Positions 26,401 to 39,845 of a stretch of DNA of 64,000 bases are shown here, in pieces. Source of the DNA: Kibdelosporangium banguiense (GTDB lineage Bacteria > Actinomycetota > Actinomycetes > Mycobacteriales > Pseudonocardiaceae); the NCBI RefSeq assembly GCF_017876405.1, contig NZ_JAGINW010000001.1, positions 248,001 through 312,000 on the forward strand, written 5' to 3'. The notes beneath the pieces were generated by a model. The model worked only from the letters and a program-made list of their open reading frames with translations. It was not told where the DNA came from and made no database searches. Positions within the stretch are counted from its first letter, which is position 1. The number at the start of each line of letters is the position of its first letter. A program made the translations under genes and the position numbers.

Positions 26401-29400
26401 TACCAGATAGCGTGCCAGCCGGTTCGCACGCTGGTTGAGTTCGTCGAAGTCGAACCTCGTGTCGCCGGCCACGAGCGCGGTCTCGTGCGGTGTACGTGCC
26501 ACTTGCGCCTGAAACACCTCAGGAAACGTCAACGACGGCACGTCGAGCACAGTGTCGTTCCACTCGACCAGCACACGATGCAACTCGTCCGTGGTCATCC
26601 TCGGCAGGTCCCTCAGCGGACGCCCGGGGTTGTCCGCGATGCCTGCGAGAAGTACTTGAAGGTGTCCCACCATGCGTTCGATCGTCGTCGCATCGAACAG
26701 CTTGGGGTCGTAGTCCAGCTCCAGGCGGAGCCGGTCGCTGATGTGAGCGGTCAGGGTGAGGGCGAAGTTCGTGGTGTCCCTGCCCTGGACGTCCTGGACC
26801 CGGATCCCCTGCTCGGTGGCGTTCACCAGTTCGTCAACGGGATAGTTCTCGAAGACCACAGCGCTGTCGAACATGCTGGTCCCCGCGGGCAGACCGCTCC
26901 AGGAGCGCAGCTGGGTCAGTGAGACGAAGTCGAACCGCCGCGATTCGGCCTGCTCGTTCTGCAGCAAGCGCAACCAGGACAATGCGTCCAGTCCACTGCG
27001 GACCTTCACGCGGGCGGGCACGGTGTTGATGAACATCCCGACCATTGACTCCACGCCTGGCAGGTCCGCGGGCCGCCCGGAGACCGTGGTGCCGAAGGCG
27101 ACATCACTCTCACAGCTGTAACCGGAAAGCAACAACGCCCAGGTTCCCTGCACGACCGTGTTCACGGTCAGCCCGCCGTGCCTGGCCATCTGGTGCAGCC
27201 GGGCGGACTGCTCGGCAGACAGCTCGAGAACAACCGACTCGCTCGACTCGGCTCGGTGCACTTCCGCCGGCAGCCTGTCGTACGGCAGCGGAGTCGGCGT
27301 GGCAAAACCGTCGAGCACTCGCCGCCAGTGCTTTTCGGCGGCAGCTTTGTCCTGGTCGCTCAACCACTGCAGGTAGTCCCGGAACGGGCGCCGGGACGCC
27401 AGCTCCGGCTGCCGGCCCACGACGATGGCGGTGTACTGCTCGCACATCTCCGCGAGCACCTGAGCCAGACTCCAGCCGTCCAGGATCACGTGGTGCGCGG
27501 TCCAGACCAGCATCACCTCGTCATCGGACAACCTGGCGATGGCCAGCCGCATCAGCGAGGGCTTGGTCAGGTCCATCCCCGCGGCTGTGTCCGCCGCGAT
27601 CAGCCGGTCGAGCGCGGCTTCCTTGTCCTGTTCGGATAGCCGGCGCCAGTCGTGATACACCGTGCACACATGCCCATGACGATGCACCACCTGCAACACC
27701 TCGTCCAGGCCTTCCCACACCAGGCTGCTCCGCAAGACGGGCGTTCTGTCCACAACTCGTTGACAGGCCTCGCCCAGCGCGCGCGGATCGGACACACCCG
27801 AAAGCCTCAGCTGCAACTGGTCGAAATACGCGGTGGAATCACTGTCCACCAAGGAGTGGAACAGCATGCCAGTCTGCAGCGGAGTCAACGGGTAGACGTC
27901 CGTCACCGACTGCCCGTCACCGACGATCTCGTCCACCTGATCCTGATCGAGGCGGGCGAGCGGGAAGTCGGACGGCGTCCGCCCGCCAGCAGACTGTCCA
28001 CAGTGGTTGATGATCTCGCGCAACGCCTCGAGGACGTCCTCGGCGAGGCGGCGAACCGTGCTTTCGTCATGAACCTGCTCGGAGTACTCCCAGTCGAGGC
28101 ACAGCTCGCCATCCTCGATCGCACCCGTGATGTCCAGCAGGAAATCCCGGTCGTGATCGGGCGCCATGTCCGATCCGATTCGCGGGCAGAGACGGCGCAA
28201 GAGCCCGCGCGCCTCGGAGATGTCCCACTGACCGTGGTAGTTGAAGCACACCTGCGGCAGGCGCGTGAACGGATGGCCACCGAGATACTTCAGGGCTTCA
28301 TAGCTCAGGCCGCGGTTAGGTACCGCGCGCAGCTGTTCCTTGACAGACTTGAGGATCTGGCCCCACTCCTGCCCTGACACATGCAGCGCCACCGGGAACT
28401 GCGTGGTGAACCAGCCGACAGTCTGGGACAGGTCGATGTCCTCGAAGATTTCCTCGCGGCCATGCCCCTCCAGAGTCACCGTCACATCGTCCTGCCCGGT
28501 CCACCTGGCCAGCACTCGGCCGAGCGCGCTCAGCAGCACGTCGTTGACCTGGGTCCGATATACGCCTGGAACGTCATGCAGCAACGCTGCCGTCTCATCG
28601 CGGCCAAGCCGGACACGCACGTTCCGGGCCGACGCGATCGTGTTGGATCCGGCTTGGTCAACGGGAAGTTCCTGGTTTCCGGTCGCCGACATCCAGTACG
28701 GGACATCTTCCCGGAAACCGCCGGACCGGACATGGCCGGCCAGCCGGTGCGCCCACTGCTGGAACGCGACGCCCTTCGGCCCGAGATCCGCCGGTTGTCC
28801 CGCACGGATCTGGTGATAGGCGGTCTCCAGATCCGCCAGCAGGATCCGCCATGACACGCCATCGATCGCCAAGTGATGGACCGCGAGGAACAGCCTCGGC
28901 CCAGGGAACAGGATCGCGCGCACCATCTGGCCCTGCTCGAAATCCAAGCTACTCTGGGCTTTCAGCGCGATGTCGTCCCACGTCCCCGCCCCGGCGTGGC
29001 CAAAGACATCAACTGCGGGGACGACATCCTGGCGCCACTCACCGTCGGCCGAGGAGAACCGGGCCCGTAGGGCGTCGTGGTGATCCATGACCGCGGCAAT
29101 CGCTTGGCGCAGTGCCGTTTCGTCGAGGTCCTCGGTGAGCTCGACGAACATCGACATCGTGAAGTGCCTGGGCGCACCGTGTTCGAAGAACCAGTGCTGG
29201 ATCGGAGTCAGCGGTGCTGGACCGCTGATCACCTCGGCCGTCTGCTCGGACACGGCGGTGATCACCGTGGCCAGGCGAGCGATGGTCTGGCGCAGGAAGA
29301 CGTCCTTGGACGTCAGCTTCAGGCCGGCCTGCCGGGCTCGGGAGACCACCTGGATGCTGAGAATCGAGTCACCGCCGAGGCCGAAGAAGTTGTCCTCGAC

Positions 29401-32400
29401 CCCGACGCGGGCGACTCCGAGCACTTCGGCCCAGATCTTCGCCAGCAGAGCCTCAACCGGGTTTCGCGGCGGCACCTGGCCGGTCTCCGGATTGATCTCT
29501 GGATCAGGCAGTGCCTTCCGGTCGATCTTCCCGCTGATGGTCAGGGGCAACTGGTCGAGCGACATGAACACTGACGGAACCAGGTAGTCGGGCAACGTCT
29601 CGCTCAGGTACTCCCGCAGCCCGGTCACCGGCCCGACCACGTACGCGACCAACCGGTTGTCACGGGCGATCACGGCAACGGCATCGACGCTTTCGTGCCG
29701 CAGCAGGCACGCCTCGACCTCGCCAGGCTCGATCCGGAACCCGCGGATCTTCACCTGGTCGTCGGTGCGGCCCAGAAACTCCACGCCCGCGTCGGTCCAC
29801 CGCACCCGGTCGCCCGTCCGGTACATCCGGCCCGGCTCAAACGGATTCGCGATGAACCGAGCCGCCGTCAGCCCTGGCCGGTTCAGATATCCACGAGCAA
29901 CCTGTTTTCCGGCAAGGTAAAGCTCACCCGGGACACCAGCGGGCACTGGACACAGGAAGTCGTCCAGGATGTACGCCCGCAGGTTGTGCAGCGGCAGGCC
30001 GATCACCGGCCGGTCGCCGCCGACCCGGCACGACAAGGCATCGATCGTACATTCCGTCGGCCCGTAGAAGTTATAGGCCTCGACTTGACTCAACTGCTGC
30101 CACAGCAACAGGTCCAGCGCCTCGCCACCGAGCATCAGCACCCGAACGTGCTCCAGCAGGCCCGCTGGGATCAGCTGCCGCAAGTAGGACGGCGTCAGGT
30201 CGAGGAAGTCAATCCTCCGCTCGGCCACATAGCTGACCAGAGCCTCAGGGTCCCGGCGAACGTCATCGTCGATCAGGTGCAGCTCACCGCCGTCGGCCAG
30301 CAGCACCAGGCCTTCCAGCGACGTGTCGAACGAGAACGCCGCCGTCAACGCCACCCGCATGCGCGCCGGGAAGGTGTTGCGGTGATTGAAGAAGAGATTG
30401 GTCAGATGCCGGTGCTCGACGACCACGCCCTTGGGCCGGCCCGTCGAACCGGACGTGTAGATGATGTACGCGGCGTGGTCGCTTTCCGGCGACGTGTTCG
30501 GATCGGCCGGCTCACCCCCGTCCGGCACCTGGTCCAGCACCAGCAGGGGGTTGGCGTCTCGCAGCACGAATTCCCTGCGATCGGCCGGCAGATCCGGGTC
30601 AAGCGGCAGATAGGCCGCACCAGCTTTGAACACCGCGAGGATGGCCACGATCACATCGGCCGTTCTCGGCAAGGCCAACGCGATGACCTGCTCCGGGCCG
30701 GCACCCTGCTCGATCAGGTAATGTGCCAGTGCGTTCGCCCGTGCGTTCAGCTCCGCGAACGTCAGCGTCTCGTCCTGGAACACCAGGGCTGTGTCGTCAG
30801 GCGTCCGAGCCACCTGGGCCTCGAACAGCTTGGGATATGTCGTGTCCGGAACCTGAAGTGTGGTCGCTGGGATCTGATCGTCGGCCGTCATCAGGTCGGC
30901 CAGTCTGCGGTCCGCTGCAATCCCGTCCAGCAGGTCCAGCAGGTGACCGACCATCCGCTCAATGGTCGTGGCGTCGAACAGATCCGTGTTGTACTCGACC
31001 GCGCCGAGCAGGATGTTCTCGCGCTCCTGGAACTCGAAGGTAAGGTCACACGAAGCCGTGACCACCGGCACCGCGACTTCCGCCGCCCGCAGGCCGCTCA
31101 GCTCCGGCAGCTCGTCAGGAGTGTTCTGCAGCAGCACCATGACGTCGAACAGCGGGTTCCGGCTGGTGTCGCGCTCGGGCTGGACGGCGTCGACGACACG
31201 CTCGAACGGCACTTCCTGGTTGACGAAGGCCGCCAGCACGGTCGCCCGTACCTCGGCCAGTAGATCGTCGAACGTCCGGCCGAGATCCACTGTGGACCTG
31301 ATGACCAGCGTGTTGACGAAGAACCCGACCAGTCGTTCCAGTTCGGCTCGCTCACGGCCGGAAGCAACTGTGCCGACGGAAACGTCGGCTTGACCGGAGT
31401 AACGGGCGAACAACACCTGGCACGCGGCGATCAGGGTCATGAACAGCGTGCTGTCCCGATTTCGCGCGACATCCTTGAGCCGCGCGGTGACCGCCGCAGG
31501 CACGGTGAACTCGTGCATCGCACCGGCCGAAGTCAAGACCGGAGGCCGCGGCCGGTCGGTCGGCAGCTCCAGCGGTTCCTGCCTGGACAGCTGCCGCCGC
31601 CAGTAGTCGAGCTGACCGGCCAAGACCGGTTCGGACAGACGCTCGCGCTGCCAAGCCGAGAAATCCGCGTACTGGACTGGAAGGTCGGGCAGCGACCGGC
31701 CGTTGTACAGCGCGCTCAGGTCCTCGGCAAGGACACTCGTCGACCAGCCGTCGGTGATGATGTGATGCATCATCAGCAGCAACACATGATCGTCCTCGGC
31801 CAGCCGGAGCAGCCGTGGTCGCATCAGCGGTCCCCGGCCCAGGTCAAACGGGCACCGACATTCGTGCTCCAATACTCGCGCCAGCTCTGACTCCGGCACG
31901 TCCGTGACTGATATCCGGACCGCATACGGCTCGTGCACAAGCTGTTCCCCATGGCCATCCACGGTCCGGAACGTGGTACGCAGCGACTCATGTCGAGCAA
32001 CCAGTGCAGTCAACGCGCCATTCAACGCATCAAGATCCAGGTCACCGCGAAGCCGCACCACCAACCGGGACACGTACTCCGTACTGTCCGGTTCGAACTC
32101 GTTGAGGAACCACAACCGCTGCTGAGCGAACGACAGCGGGAACGAAACCGGTGACACGCCGGTCCGCGGCACGGCCGGGATGACGGACTGGTCCGGCTCG
32201 GCGTTCACAGAGACCGCCTTGGCCAGCCCGGCAACCGTAGGAGCACTGAACACCACCCGCGGTGAAAGAACCACCCCGAACGCGGCCCGCACCCGCGATA
32301 TCACCCGGATACTCAGAATGGAATCACCACCCAGTTCGAAGAAGTTGTCCTCGGCCCCTACCCGGGGCACGCCAAGGACTTCAGTCCAGATCTCCGCGAT

Positions 32401-35400
32401 CGCGCACTCGATATCGTCACGGGGCTCGACATGCTCACGGCTCGCGGTCCACTCCGGTGCGGGAAGGGCACTGCGATCGGTCTTGCCGCTGACGGTCAAC
32501 GGCAGCGCGTCCAGTGTGACGAATACCGAAGGGACCATGTACTCCGGCAGATCCCGTTGCAGCCAGGTGCGCAGCTCCGACTGACCTGGCGCGTCGCCAG
32601 CAGGGACGACATAGCCAACGAGCCGACGGTGACCGCTGTCCTCCCGCGCCACCACGACCGCTTCAGCCACAGCGGAATGGCGCAGCAACGCCGCCTCGAC
32701 CTCGCCGGGCTCGATCCGGAACCCACGGATCTTGACCTGATCGTCCTGACGCCCCAGATACTCCAGCCGACCGTCTGCAAGCAGGCGAACCCGGTCGCCG
32801 GTCCGATACATCCTCGCGCCCGGAGAACCGAAAGGATCGGCCACGAACCGTCCGGCTGTCAGGCCTGGCCGGTTCAGGTAGCCACGGGCCACCTGGGCAC
32901 CTGCCAGGCACAGCTCTCCCGGCACACCTACCGGCACCGGGCACAGCATGTCGTCCAGAACATAGGAACGAACATTGCGCAGTGGAGTGCCGATAACTGG
33001 GCGCGCGCCATCGACCCGGCATGACACAGCGTCCACAGTGCACTCGGTAGGGCCGTAGAAGTTGTAGCAGGCGGTGTCTTCGGCCGCGGCCAGCTCCTGC
33101 CAGAGCGACTCTCCGAGCGCCTCACCACCGAGCATCAGGATCCGTGGCCGATGGCGTTCGTCGTCGAGCAGACCAGCCGGGATCAACTGCTGGGCGTAGG
33201 AGGGCGTCAGGTCGAGGAAGTCGATCCGCTGCGCCGACACGTACTCCGCCAGCGCGGCCGGGTCGAGGCGAACATCCTCGTCGATCACGTGCAGCTCGTG
33301 ACCGCCGGCCATCAGCACCGGGCCTTCCAACGACGTGTCGAACGAGAACACCGCACTCAGGGCCGCCCGCAACCGCCCGGCTCCGGTTCCCGCGACGAAA
33401 TCGTCCCGGTGGCTGAGGGCCAGGTTCACCAGGCTCCGGTGCTCTACCACGACGCCCTTGGGCTTGCCCGTGGACCCGGATGTGTAGATCACGTATGCCG
33501 AGTTCGCCGGCCGCAGCGGATCGATCCGGTCCGCATCGGCTGGATCGGTGTCCGCACACGCTTCGATCGCGGCGCTGGTCTCAGGGTCGTCGATCAGCAG
33601 AACCGCCCGGCCAGGCACGGCAAAGCCGGCCATGCCGACAAGGATCACTGGATCGGCGTCGCCGAGGAGGAACTCGATCCGGTCACTGGGCTGGTTCAGA
33701 TCGACCGGCAGGTAGACGCCGCCGGCCTTGAAGACCGCAAGCATCGCGACGATCATTTCAGCGGACCGTGGCAACGCCAGCGCCACCAACCGCTCTGGAC
33801 CGACGCCGAGGGTGATCAGGTGATGTGCCAGCTGGTTGGCCCGCGAGTTCAGCTCGGCGAAGCTCAGCGCTTGGTCCCGGAAGACCAGGGCGGTTTCCGC
33901 CGGCGTCAGCCGGACCTGTTGCTCGAACAGCTCCGCGAAAGTCACCGGCGGAAGCTCCGCGGCAGTGTTGTTCCAGTCCACCGTCAGCTGCTGCCGCTCC
34001 TGTTGCGACAGCCATGAAACCTGCCATAAAGGACGGTCTGGTTCCGTGATCATGGCCGTCAGCACCAGGTGCAGCCGGTTCACGATCTGCTCGGCCGTCC
34101 CTGGCTCAAAGAGCTCCGGGTCGTAGGCGAGGTCTAGGTGTAGCCGGTCGTCGAGGTACGCGCTCAGGGTGAGCGGGAAGTTGGTGGTGTCCTTGGCCTG
34201 GATCTCGGTCACCCGGATGCCGCTGACCGCCGTCACGTCGCTGAGCGGGTAGTTTTCGAAAACCACCGCGCTGTCAAAGAAGCTGCTCGTCGCAGGCAGG
34301 TCGCTCCAGGACCGCAGCTGCGACAGCGATACGAAATCGAACCGGCGCGACTCCGTCTGCGCGGTCTGCAGCTCACGAAGCCAGGACAGAGTGTCTTGGT
34401 CGTGAAGCATCCGTGCCCGGGTGGGCAGAGTGTTGATGAACATGCCGATCATCGACTCCACGCCGGGCAACTCCGCGGGCCGACCGGAGACTGTCGTGCC
34501 GAACACGACATCGTGTTCACCGCTGTACCGGGACAGCAGCAACGCCCACGCACCTTGCACAATCGTGTTCGCAGTCAACCCGTTGTCCTGGGCAACCCGG
34601 CGTAGCTGATCGGATTGCCCGGACGACAGCGCGAGGTGCACGGTTTTGGACGACTCGGTGCCATGCGCCTGCATGGGTTGACGGTCATAGGGCAGCGGAG
34701 TGGGCGACTCGAAACCTGCCAGTACCGTTCGCCAGTGCTCCTCGGCCTCGCGCTCGTCCTGGTTGTGCAGCCATAGGAGATAGTCGCGGAAGGGTCGCCG
34801 GGGCACCAGTTCTGGATGCCGCCCATCTGTGATGGCGGTGTACTGTTCACACACTTCAGCGAAAACTTGGCTGAGACTCCAGCCGTCCACCACGACGTGA
34901 TGGAAGCTCCAAACGAGCAGCACATCGTCGCCAGGCAGTTGCGCGATGGCGATCCGGGTCAGCGGGGGCACGGCCAGATCCAGCGCGGTGTGGCTGAGTC
35001 CTGGAAGCTCCAGCTGCTGTTCCTTTTCGGACAGAAGGCGCCAGTCGTGGTAGGCGATCGGCACAGTGACCCGGGAATGGATGACCTGCAGGGGTTCCGC
35101 GACACCTTCCCAGATCAACGAGCTGCGCAGCGCCGGGGTTCGATCCACAACCCGCTGCCAGGCGGCACCGAGCGCCAGCGGATCGGACACTCCCGACAGC
35201 CGGAGCCGCACCTGGTCGAAGTAGGCGCCGAAGGACTTGTCCATCAGACTGTGGAACACCATGCCCGCTTGCAGCCCGGTCAGCGGAACTATGTCGTCGA
35301 CCGTGGTTCCGTCGCCTGCGACACTGTCTACTATGGCCTGATCGAGCCGGGCGAGGGGGAAGTCGGACGGCGTGCGCCCGCCCGCTCCTGGCATGGCGCA

Positions 35401-38400
35401 ATGCGTGACGATCTCACGGAGCGCTTTGGCCGTGTCTTCGGCGAGCCGGCGAACCGTGGCCTCCTCATGCACCTGGCTCGAGTAAAGCCAGGTGAGCTCC
35501 AGCTCTCCGTTCTGCACCACGCCGACGACATCCAGCAAGTGGGTACGGGAGTTGCGTGGATCCATGTCCTGGCCAACCCCAGCGTGCCGAGCCCGGTACA
35601 ACCCGTCCTGGGCCTGCGCCACCTCCCACTGGCCATGGTAGTTGAAGCTGATCTGAGGTTCAGCAGACCCACTCAGGTCACGAGTACTCAGATAACGCAA
35701 AGCGCCGTAGCTCATGCCTTTGTTTGGCACTGCGCGTAGTTGTTCCTTGACGGACTTGATGACCTCGCCCCAGCCTGGGCTACCGCCAGGCATGCTCAGC
35801 GCGAACGGGAACTGACTGGTGAACCAGCCGACCGTACGGGATATGTCAAGATTGCCAAGGACTTCTTCCCGCCCGTGGCCCTCCATGTCGATCAGCACAC
35901 TGTCATGTCCGGTCCACGTCGACAGCGCCCGGCCGAGCGCGCTGAGCAACACGTCGTTGACCTGGGTGCGATAGGCCCCCGGTACCTGGTGCAGCAAGGC
36001 ATCTGTCTCCGAGTGGTCCAGCCGTACGGAAACCGACCGGACCGATTCGACGGTGTTGTCTCCGGCCAGGTCCACCGGCAGACCCTCAGGAGCCGTCGTC
36101 CCTTGCCAGTACGTCAGATCATCGTCGAAACCACCGGCTCGCACATGCTCAGCCAGCCGATGGGCCCAGTTGGCGAAGGTAGTCGCGACGGGCTGAAGCT
36201 CAACCGGTTTCCCGGCGACAGCCTGATGATAGGCCGTTTCGAGGTCGCCGAGCAGAATCCGCCAGGACACACCGTCCATCACGAGATGGTGGACGGCCAT
36301 GAACAGCCGCGCCTTCTGGCCTATACGAACCAGCACCGCGCGGATCAGCGGCCCTTCGCCCAGATCCAAACCAGACTGCGCGGCCAGCGCCAGCCTATCG
36401 ATCACAGCCTGCTCGTCTACTGTGGATGGAAACGTCGCTGTCTCGAGAACGTCGGTCGGCGGGACGGCATCGACTTCCTGTGTCCATCGGTCCTGGTCGC
36501 GGGAGAACCGCATTCGCAATGTTTCGTGGTGCGCCATCATCGCGTCGAGTGCAGTCCCCATGGCTCGCTCATCGACGTTCGCGGCCAGCTCCACGAGGGT
36601 CGCCATGGTGAAGTGATGTGGGTTGCCGCCGGACTGCGTGCTGAAGAACCACTCCTGGATCGGCGTCAACGGCGCGGGGCCGGTCACTTGCTCCAACTCA
36701 GGCTCGGGCAGGTGAGCCGCCTGGACACTGGGGGCGAGTTCGGCGATGGTCTGATGCAGGAAGATGTCGCGGGAAGTCAGCCGCAGTCCGGCCTGCCGGG
36801 CCTTGGCGACGACCTGGATGCTCAGGATCGAATCGCCGCCCAGTTCGAAGAAGCTGTCCTGAACGCCGACTTCGGGCAGGCCCAGCACGTCCGCCCAGAT
36901 CTTGGCGAGCGCGGTCTCGATCGGGCCTTCCGGCGCCACAAACCCGGTCTCGCGACTGGCTTCGGGGGCGGGCAACTGGCGCCGGTCGACTTTGCCGTTC
37001 GGGCTGACCGGCAAAGCGTCCAAGGCCATGAAGACGGCCGGGATCATGTACTCGGGCACGCTCTTGACCAGGAAGTCACGGATATCCCCGGGCACGGCCG
37101 GGACTGTGTAGGCCACCAGCCGCTTGTGGCCGTTGTCGGTCCGTACGATGGCGACGGCGTCATCGACCGTCGGATGGGCCCGCAGCGCGGCCTCGACTTC
37201 ACCGAGCTCGATCCGGAATCCGCGGATCTTGACCTGTTCATCCACGCGGCCGAGGAACTCCAGTTCGCCGCGTGTCGTCCACTTGACCAGGTCGCCGGTC
37301 CGGTACATCCGCGTGTCGCCGCCGAACGGGTTGGCGACGAAGCGGGAAGCAGTCAGCCCAGGCCGGTTCAGGTATCCACGGGCCAGCCCGCCGCCGGAGA
37401 CGTAAAGCTCTCCCACCACGCCGACCGGCACTGGCCGCAGGTGACCGTCGAGTACGTGCGCCCGTGTGTTCCAGATCGGCCGGCCGATCGGCGGTGTCCC
37501 GTCGGGCGACAGTGCGTCACTCCAAGTGGAGACCACCGTGGACTCGGTCGGGCCGTAGGCGTTGATCATCCGCCGGCCCTGGGACCACCTGGTGACCAGC
37601 TCCGCGGAGCAGGCATCGCCGCCGACGATCAGACATCGGAAGTCCGGCAGCGACACGTCCGGAACCGTGGCCATCGCCGCGGGCGGGATCAGCGCGTGCG
37701 TCACCTTGTTGTCCACAAGGACCTGGACCAGCTGATCGCCCAGCAGCGGCCCTGGTGGTGGCACGACCAGACTGGCCCCGACCGGCAACGACATGCACAG
37801 CTCCAGGACCGAGGCGTCGAAGCTGGGCGACGAGAACTCGAGCACCCGGTCGCCCGGACTGACGTCGAAGTGCGCACACTCGGCGGCGGAGAAACTCGCC
37901 AGGCCCGCGTGGGTGACTACGACTCCCTTGGGCTGCCCGGTCGAGCCGGACGTGTAGATGACGTACGCCGGGTGTTGTGGGCACCTGTCCACAGCCAGGT
38001 TGGTGTCGTCACCATCCACATCGATTGCGTCATCGGTGGTCAGTACGATCACCGGATCTGCATCGGACAGCATGAAGTCAATCCGGGCCTGTGGGTAGGC
38101 GGGATCCACAGGCAGGAATGCCGCACCAGACTTGGCAACGGCCAGCTCCGCGACGATGATCTCGATCGAGCGCGGGAGCACGACCGCGACGATCCGTTCC
38201 GGCCCCGCCCCGCGTTCGACCAGCTTGCGCGCCAACCGATTGGCCCGGGCATTCAGCTCCGCGTAGCTGATCGATGCGCCGTCGAACAACAAGGCTGGAG
38301 CATCGGGTGTTCTGGCGACTTGCGCTTCCACCAGTTCCGAAAACGTCGTCGGCGCGATGTCCCGGTCGGTATCGTTCCACGCCTCCAACTGCCGGCGCTC

Positions 38401-39831
38401 GGCTTGCGTGAGTATCGGCAACTCGGCGATCCGCTGATCTGGATCATGAGCGACTGCATCCAACAGCACCGCCAGATGATCGGACAAGCGCTGGATCGTG
38501 GCCGCGTCGAACAAATCCGTGTTGTACTCGAAGGAGCCCGTCAAGACTGTGCCGTACTCCTGGAATTCGGCAGTGAGGTCGAAAATGGCGGTCTGCCTCG
38601 CCACGCCGACCGGCTCGACCTCCAGGCCGTCGAACTCAGGGAGTTTCCGCTGGGTGTTCTGTAGCAACACCATGACGTCGAACAGCGGGTTACGGCTTGC
38701 GTCGCGATCGGGCTGTATCGCGTTGACGAGTTGCTCGAACGGCACCTCGTCATAGGCAAAGGCGTCCAGCACAGTGTGCTTGACCTGATGGAGAAGATCG
38801 GCGAACGACCGGCTTTTGTCTACTCTGGAGCGCAGAACCACCGTGTTCACGAAGAAGCCGACCAGCCGGTTCAGCTCGGGGCGATTCCGGCCTGAGCTGA
38901 CAGTACCGACAGCGATGTCGTCTTTGCCGGTGTAGCGGGCCAGCAACGCCTGAAATGCCGCTGTCAGAACCGTGAACAGGGTCGTGTTCACCGACCGGGC
39001 AAGCTCGTTGAGTTTCCCCGTGAGCTCGGCAGTGAGGGTGCACTGGTGGATGGCTCCGGCCGAGGTACGGACCGGGGGCCGAGGACGGTCCGTGGGCAGG
39101 TCGAGCGGGCTGATGCCAGCGAGTCGCTGTTTCCAGTAGCCGAGCTGGTCAGCCAGTGCGTCACCGGCAAGCCGGTTTCGCTGCCAGGCCGCGAAGTCCG
39201 CGTACTGCAAGGCAACCGGCGGCAACGATATGTCCTCGTGCCGCACTGCCGCACCGTAAAGCGTGCTCAGCTCATCCGTCAGCACGCCCATGGACCACCC
39301 ATCAGTGACGATGTGATGGGCCGTGAGCAGCAGCACGTGTTCGTCAGCGGCGACGCGGACCATCAGCGCCCGCGCCAACGGTCCTTGTCTCAGATCGAAG
39401 GGCCGTGAGTACTCGTCAAACAGCACACCGTCCAGTTCGTCCGGCCGGTTCAAGTGGACGATCGCGACCAGTAGTTCATGCGTCGGGTGTACGACCTGCA
39501 CGCCTTTGCCGTCGACCTCGTCGAATGTGGTCCGCAGCGACTCGTGCCGAGCGTGCAACTCCTGCAACGCGGCAGTCAGCGCGGGTACATCGAGCTGCCC
39601 AGTCAGGCGCAACGCCAGTGCGCTGTTGTAAGCCGAGCCGCCGGGCTGGAAATCGTTGAGGAACCACAGCCGCTGCTGCGGAAAGGACAGCGGCAACGGG
39701 TGATCACGATCGGCCGGCGGGATCCTGTCGGAGTCGCCGGACTCCTCGGCCTGGCCAGCCAGCCTGCGGCGCATCAGCTCCTGCAGATGCCCGGGCAAGG
39801 CGGAGATACGGCTCTCACGCGATGACGGCAT
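20449..39831 (-). CDS. Five-module non-ribosomal peptide synthetase, C-A-T-E/C-A-T/C-A-T-E/C-A-T/C-A-T-E (NRPS-2)
   Basis: 6460 aa, with a GGGAGG site 7 bases before the ATG. Domains by approximate residue: C1 45-480, A1 482-950, T1 965-1040, E1 1055-1490; C2 1510-1940, A2 1950-2450, T2 2470-2540; C3 2560-2985, A3 2990-3435, T3 3450-3520, E3 3545-3975; C4 3980-4425, A4 4430-4900, T4 4920-4990; C5 5015-5450, A5 5455-5945, T5 5965-6035, E5 6050-6460. All C and E domains keep HHxxxDG and all T domains keep GGDS. C2 and C4 follow E domains and have the DCL-type N-terminus (PLTxLQxGMxFHSL); C1, C3 and C5 are LCL-type (PLSFxQQRLWFL). Pocket codes from motif alignment: A1 DALLIGAVVK (hydrophobic/aromatic), A2 DTEDMGFVDK, A3 DTEDMGFIDK, A4 DTEDMGFVDK (acidic pocket, basic residue likely), A5 DAYWWGGTFK (valine). 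It ends in E5 with no thioesterase or reductase. Confidence 0.96.
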   Translation of the reverse strand: MPSSRESRISALPGHLQELMRRRLAGQAEESGDSDRIPPADRDHPLPLSFPQQRLWFLNDFQPGGSAYNSALALRLTGQLDVPALTAALQELHARHESLRTTFDEVDGKGVQVVHPTHELLVAIVHLNRPDELDGVLFDEYSRPFDLRQGPLARALMVRVAADEHVLLLTAHHIVTDGWSMGVLTDELSTLYGAAVRHEDISLPPVALQYADFAAWQRNRLAGDALADQLGYWKQRLAGISPLDLPTDRPRPPVRTSAGAIHQCTLTAELTGKLNELARSVNTTLFTVLTAAFQALLARYTGKDDIAVGTVSSGRNRPELNRLVGFFVNTVVLRSRVDKSRSFADLLHQVKHTVLDAFAYDEVPFEQLVNAIQPDRDASRNPLFDVMVLLQNTQRKLPEFDGLEVEPVGVARQTAIFDLTAEFQEYGTVLTGSFEYNTDLFDAATIQRLSDHLAVLLDAVAHDPDQRIAELPILTQAERRQLEAWNDTDRDIAPTTFSELVEAQVARTPDAPALLFDGASISYAELNARANRLARKLVERGAGPERIVAVVLPRSIEIIVAELAVAKSGAAFLPVDPAYPQARIDFMLSDADPVIVLTTDDAIDVDGDDTNLAVDRCPQHPAYVIYTSGSTGQPKGVVVTHAGLASFSAAECAHFDVSPGDRVLEFSSPSFDASVLELCMSLPVGASLVVPPPGPLLGDQLVQVLVDNKVTHALIPPAAMATVPDVSLPDFRCLIVGGDACSAELVTRWSQGRRMINAYGPTESTVVSTWSDALSPDGTPPIGRPIWNTRAHVLDGHLRPVPVGVVGELYVSGGGLARGYLNRPGLTASRFVANPFGGDTRMYRTGDLVKWTTRGELEFLGRVDEQVKIRGFRIELGEVEAALRAHPTVDDAVAIVRTDNGHKRLVAYTVPAVPGDIRDFLVKSVPEYMIPAVFMALDALPVSPNGKVDRRQLPAPEASRETGFVAPEGPIETALAKIWADVLGLPEVGVQDSFFELGGDSILSIQVVAKARQAGLRLTSRDIFLHQTIAELAPSVQAAHLPEPELEQVTGPAPLTPIQEWFFSTQSGGNPHHFTMATLVELAANVDERAMGTALDAMMAHHETLRMRFSRDQDRWTQEVDAVPPTDVLETATFPSTVDEQAVIDRLALAAQSGLDLGEGPLIRAVLVRIGQKARLFMAVHHLVMDGVSWRILLGDLETAYHQAVAGKPVELQPVATTFANWAHRLAEHVRAGGFDDDLTYWQGTTAPEGLPVDLAGDNTVESVRSVSVRLDHSETDALLHQVPGAYRTQVNDVLLSALGRALSTWTGHDSVLIDMEGHGREEVLGNLDISRTVGWFTSQFPFALSMPGGSPGWGEVIKSVKEQLRAVPNKGMSYGALRYLSTRDLSGSAEPQISFNYHGQWEVAQAQDGLYRARHAGVGQDMDPRNSRTHLLDVVGVVQNGELELTWLYSSQVHEEATVRRLAEDTAKALREIVTHCAMPGAGGRTPSDFPLARLDQAIVDSVAGDGTTVDDIVPLTGLQAGMVFHSLMDKSFGAYFDQVRLRLSGVSDPLALGAAWQRVVDRTPALRSSLIWEGVAEPLQVIHSRVTVPIAYHDWRLLSEKEQQLELPGLSHTALDLAVPPLTRIAIAQLPGDDVLLVWSFHHVVVDGWSLSQVFAEVCEQYTAITDGRHPELVPRRPFRDYLLWLHNQDEREAEEHWRTVLAGFESPTPLPYDRQPMQAHGTESSKTVHLALSSGQSDQLRRVAQDNGLTANTIVQGAWALLLSRYSGEHDVVFGTTVSGRPAELPGVESMIGMFINTLPTRARMLHDQDTLSWLRELQTAQTESRRFDFVSLSQLRSWSDLPATSSFFDSAVVFENYPLSDVTAVSGIRVTEIQAKDTTNFPLTLSAYLDDRLHLDLAYDPELFEPGTAEQIVNRLHLVLTAMITEPDRPLWQVSWLSQQERQQLTVDWNNTAAELPPVTFAELFEQQVRLTPAETALVFRDQALSFAELNSRANQLAHHLITLGVGPERLVALALPRSAEMIVAMLAVFKAGGVYLPVDLNQPSDRIEFLLGDADPVILVGMAGFAVPGRAVLLIDDPETSAAIEACADTDPADADRIDPLRPANSAYVIYTSGSTGKPKGVVVEHRSLVNLALSHRDDFVAGTGAGRLRAALSAVFSFDTSLEGPVLMAGGHELHVIDEDVRLDPAALAEYVSAQRIDFLDLTPSYAQQLIPAGLLDDERHRPRILMLGGEALGESLWQELAAAEDTACYNFYGPTECTVDAVSCRVDGARPVIGTPLRNVRSYVLDDMLCPVPVGVPGELCLAGAQVARGYLNRPGLTAGRFVADPFGSPGARMYRTGDRVRLLADGRLEYLGRQDDQVKIRGFRIEPGEVEAALLRHSAVAEAVVVAREDSGHRRLVGYVVPAGDAPGQSELRTWLQRDLPEYMVPSVFVTLDALPLTVSGKTDRSALPAPEWTASREHVEPRDDIECAIAEIWTEVLGVPRVGAEDNFFELGGDSILSIRVISRVRAAFGVVLSPRVVFSAPTVAGLAKAVSVNAEPDQSVIPAVPRTGVSPVSFPLSFAQQRLWFLNEFEPDSTEYVSRLVVRLRGDLDLDALNGALTALVARHESLRTTFRTVDGHGEQLVHEPYAVRISVTDVPESELARVLEHECRCPFDLGRGPLMRPRLLRLAEDDHVLLLMMHHIITDGWSTSVLAEDLSALYNGRSLPDLPVQYADFSAWQRERLSEPVLAGQLDYWRRQLSRQEPLELPTDRPRPPVLTSAGAMHEFTVPAAVTARLKDVARNRDSTLFMTLIAACQVLFARYSGQADVSVGTVASGRERAELERLVGFFVNTLVIRSTVDLGRTFDDLLAEVRATVLAAFVNQEVPFERVVDAVQPERDTSRNPLFDVMVLLQNTPDELPELSGLRAAEVAVPVVTASCDLTFEFQERENILLGAVEYNTDLFDATTIERMVGHLLDLLDGIAADRRLADLMTADDQIPATTLQVPDTTYPKLFEAQVARTPDDTALVFQDETLTFAELNARANALAHYLIEQGAGPEQVIALALPRTADVIVAILAVFKAGAAYLPLDPDLPADRREFVLRDANPLLVLDQVPDGGEPADPNTSPESDHAAYIIYTSGSTGRPKGVVVEHRHLTNLFFNHRNTFPARMRVALTAAFSFDTSLEGLVLLADGGELHLIDDDVRRDPEALVSYVAERRIDFLDLTPSYLRQLIPAGLLEHVRVLMLGGEALDLLLWQQLSQVEAYNFYGPTECTIDALSCRVGGDRPVIGLPLHNLRAYILDDFLCPVPAGVPGELYLAGKQVARGYLNRPGLTAARFIANPFEPGRMYRTGDRVRWTDAGVEFLGRTDDQVKIRGFRIEPGEVEACLLRHESVDAVAVIARDNRLVAYVVGPVTGLREYLSETLPDYLVPSVFMSLDQLPLTISGKIDRKALPDPEINPETGQVPPRNPVEALLAKIWAEVLGVARVGVEDNFFGLGGDSILSIQVVSRARQAGLKLTSKDVFLRQTIARLATVITAVSEQTAEVISGPAPLTPIQHWFFEHGAPRHFTMSMFVELTEDLDETALRQAIAAVMDHHDALRARFSSADGEWRQDVVPAVDVFGHAGAGTWDDIALKAQSSLDFEQGQMVRAILFPGPRLFLAVHHLAIDGVSWRILLADLETAYHQIRAGQPADLGPKGVAFQQWAHRLAGHVRSGGFREDVPYWMSATGNQELPVDQAGSNTIASARNVRVRLGRDETAALLHDVPGVYRTQVNDVLLSALGRVLARWTGQDDVTVTLEGHGREEIFEDIDLSQTVGWFTTQFPVALHVSGQEWGQILKSVKEQLRAVPNRGLSYEALKYLGGHPFTRLPQVCFNYHGQWDISEARGLLRRLCPRIGSDMAPDHDRDFLLDITGAIEDGELCLDWEYSEQVHDESTVRRLAEDVLEALREIINHCGQSAGGRTPSDFPLARLDQDQVDEIVGDGQSVTDVYPLTPLQTGMLFHSLVDSDSTAYFDQLQLRLSGVSDPRALGEACQRVVDRTPVLRSSLVWEGLDEVLQVVHRHGHVCTVYHDWRRLSEQDKEAALDRLIAADTAAGMDLTKPSLMRLAIARLSDDEVMLVWTAHHVILDGWSLAQVLAEMCEQYTAIVVGRQPELASRRPFRDYLQWLSDQDKAAAEKHWRRVLDGFATPTPLPYDRLPAEVHRAESSESVVLELSAEQSARLHQMARHGGLTVNTVVQGTWALLLSGYSCESDVAFGTTVSGRPADLPGVESMVGMFINTVPARVKVRSGLDALSWLRLLQNEQAESRRFDFVSLTQLRSWSGLPAGTSMFDSAVVFENYPVDELVNATEQGIRVQDVQGRDTTNFALTLTAHISDRLRLELDYDPKLFDATTIERMVGHLQVLLAGIADNPGRPLRDLPRMTTDELHRVLVEWNDTVLDVPSLTFPEVFQAQVARTPHETALVAGDTRFDFDELNQRANRLARYLVSRGAGPERVVALMLPRCADMIVAMLAVFKAGAVYLPVDPDLPAGRVEFVLRDADPVLVLTAAELELADVADLAASDLTVPFGPGNSAYVIYTSGSTGRPKGVVVEHRSLVNLLFNHRNDFVADAGSRRLRAGLSAVFSFDTSLEALVLMADGHELHLLDDDTRLDPVAFAGYVAQREIDFLDLTPSYAHQLLNAGLLDAGRHRPGLLMLGGEAIDDSLWRRLTAVPDVASYNFYGPTECTVDAVSCRLTHGDRPAIGRPLRNVRAYVLDDETRPVPVGVAGELYLAGDQVARGYLNRPGLTAVRFVADPFGEPGSRMYRTGDRVRLRADSYLEYLGRTDEQVKIRGFRIEPGEIEAALLSHSDVAEAVVVARQDDGHRRLVAYVVAAGVGQSELRSRLRQSLPDYMVPSAFVMLEKLPLTANGKVDRKALPAPDAQPDLGAAYVAPHTPAEKRLCEIWSEVLGVPQVGIEDNFFELGGDSILSIRVISRVRVVFGITLSPRAVFSAPTVAGLAKAVSVNAEPDQSVIPAVPRTGVSPVSFPLSFAQQRLWFLNEFEPDSTEYVSPFVTRLRGDLDLDALNGALTALVARHESLRTTFLTVDGHGEQLVHEPYAVRMSVTDVSESELARVLEDECLRPFDLGRGPLMRPRLLRLAEDDHVLLLMMHHIITDGWSGAVLADELGVLYRAALSGMDAELPSLPVQYADFAVWQRKYLTGAVLEEQLGYWHSQLDGVPELDLPTDRSRPAVRTNHGAEHGFEIPNDVVARLKALARHQDGTLFMALVAACQALFARWSGQDDIAVGTVVSGRERAELEGLIGFFVNTLVLRSSVRGTFREFLTAVRDTALDAFTHQNVPFERVVDELHPVRDTSRTPLFQVMVVLQNTPNEAIQLPGLTAGEVDLPFVTASFDITMEFLESDGGLQGLITYSTDLFDAATIERLAEHLVLVFEAVTDDPDRPLTGLALMSEVERDRVLVEWNGTDSEIPGGTLPGLFAEQVRRSPHETAVAADGVAVSYEELDRRANQFAQRLVKLGVRAGQPVGLLMDRSVELVVAVLGIVKAGGAYVPLDVRAPRERMRLVLAEADAQVLIADEAWQSVASDIHNGQIVVSAALTGGPASPPEIALHPDDLAYVMYTSGSTGVPKGVAVRHCDVVGLAFDRRFASGAHERVLLHSPQAFDASTYEMWVPLLNGGAVVVAPVGDVDAGVLREVIAEHGVTGLWLTAGLFRVFVQDSPDCLTGLREVWTGGDVVPAAAVRRALEACPGLTVVDGYGPTETTTFATSYRMSDVRSVPDVVPIGGPLDNMRVYVLDESCAPVPIGVAGELFIAGAGVARGYLGQPGLTARCFVANPFGRPGERMYRTGDVVRWRAGGVVEFVGRADDQVKIRGFRIEPGEVDAALTRHEDVAQAVTVVRAGDDGRKRLLAYVVPSGQVSSAELRTWLKHDLPDYMVPSAIVMLEEMPLTANGKVDRQALPAPQEPESQSRYVAPRTPIETALAKIWADVLGLPEVGVQDSFFELGGDSILSIQVVAKARQAGLRMVTKHVFSHHTIAALAPLVTEIAEDVDNRAPVTGDVELAPIQRWFFTERQVNPHHFNQSHLVELHPDVDHDALRQAFGALLVHHDALRMRFTFTDGLWIQHNAPAEPVDVLQVLAGADMQAVADEVHASFDLDRGPLIKAVLFDGPAPHLFVVAHHLVVDGVSWRILLDDLDTAYHQARQGKAIDLSSKTTSFRDWSARLSSHARSGGFDHELEFWTHAAVTELPVAHQATGPAESVSFLLDAADTDALLRGAPATYRTGINDVLLAACAWTLSQWSSGERVSIDLEGHGRADVFDDVDLSRTVGWFTTMFPVSLDVPAGSWRDIVKSVRRQLRSIPGDGLGYGALRYLTDRLPSGPRPQVSFNYLGQFNSASAMESGLYRAVRTSIGREQDESAPPEHLIDIVGEAGYGKLGFSWYFPGDLRSIVEDLADRFAGALRAIAGECR
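24708..24879. repeat. 172-bp direct repeat, copy 1 (T4-C5 junction)
   Basis: As read, this stretch is identical to 32067-32238. It spans the end of the T domain, the T-C linker (encoding [17 protein letters not shown]) and the start of the C domain. The flanks remain highly similar for several hundred bases, pointing to module duplication or recent gene conversion. Confidence 0.85.
32067..32238. repeat. 172-bp direct repeat, copy 2 (T2-C3 junction)
   Basis: Partner of 24708-24879, in the same orientation and with the same functional boundary, 7.36 kb away. The spacing equals two modules (C-A-T-E plus C-A-T). Confidence 0.85.
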
Positions 39832-39845
39832 GGTCGGTCCCTCCC

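Noticed and set aside
35740..38664. 974-aa open frame on the plus strand opposite NRPS-2
   Set aside because: Antisense shadow caused by high GC third positions; the minus strand carries uninterrupted NRPS motifs and the plus product has no recognisable domain.
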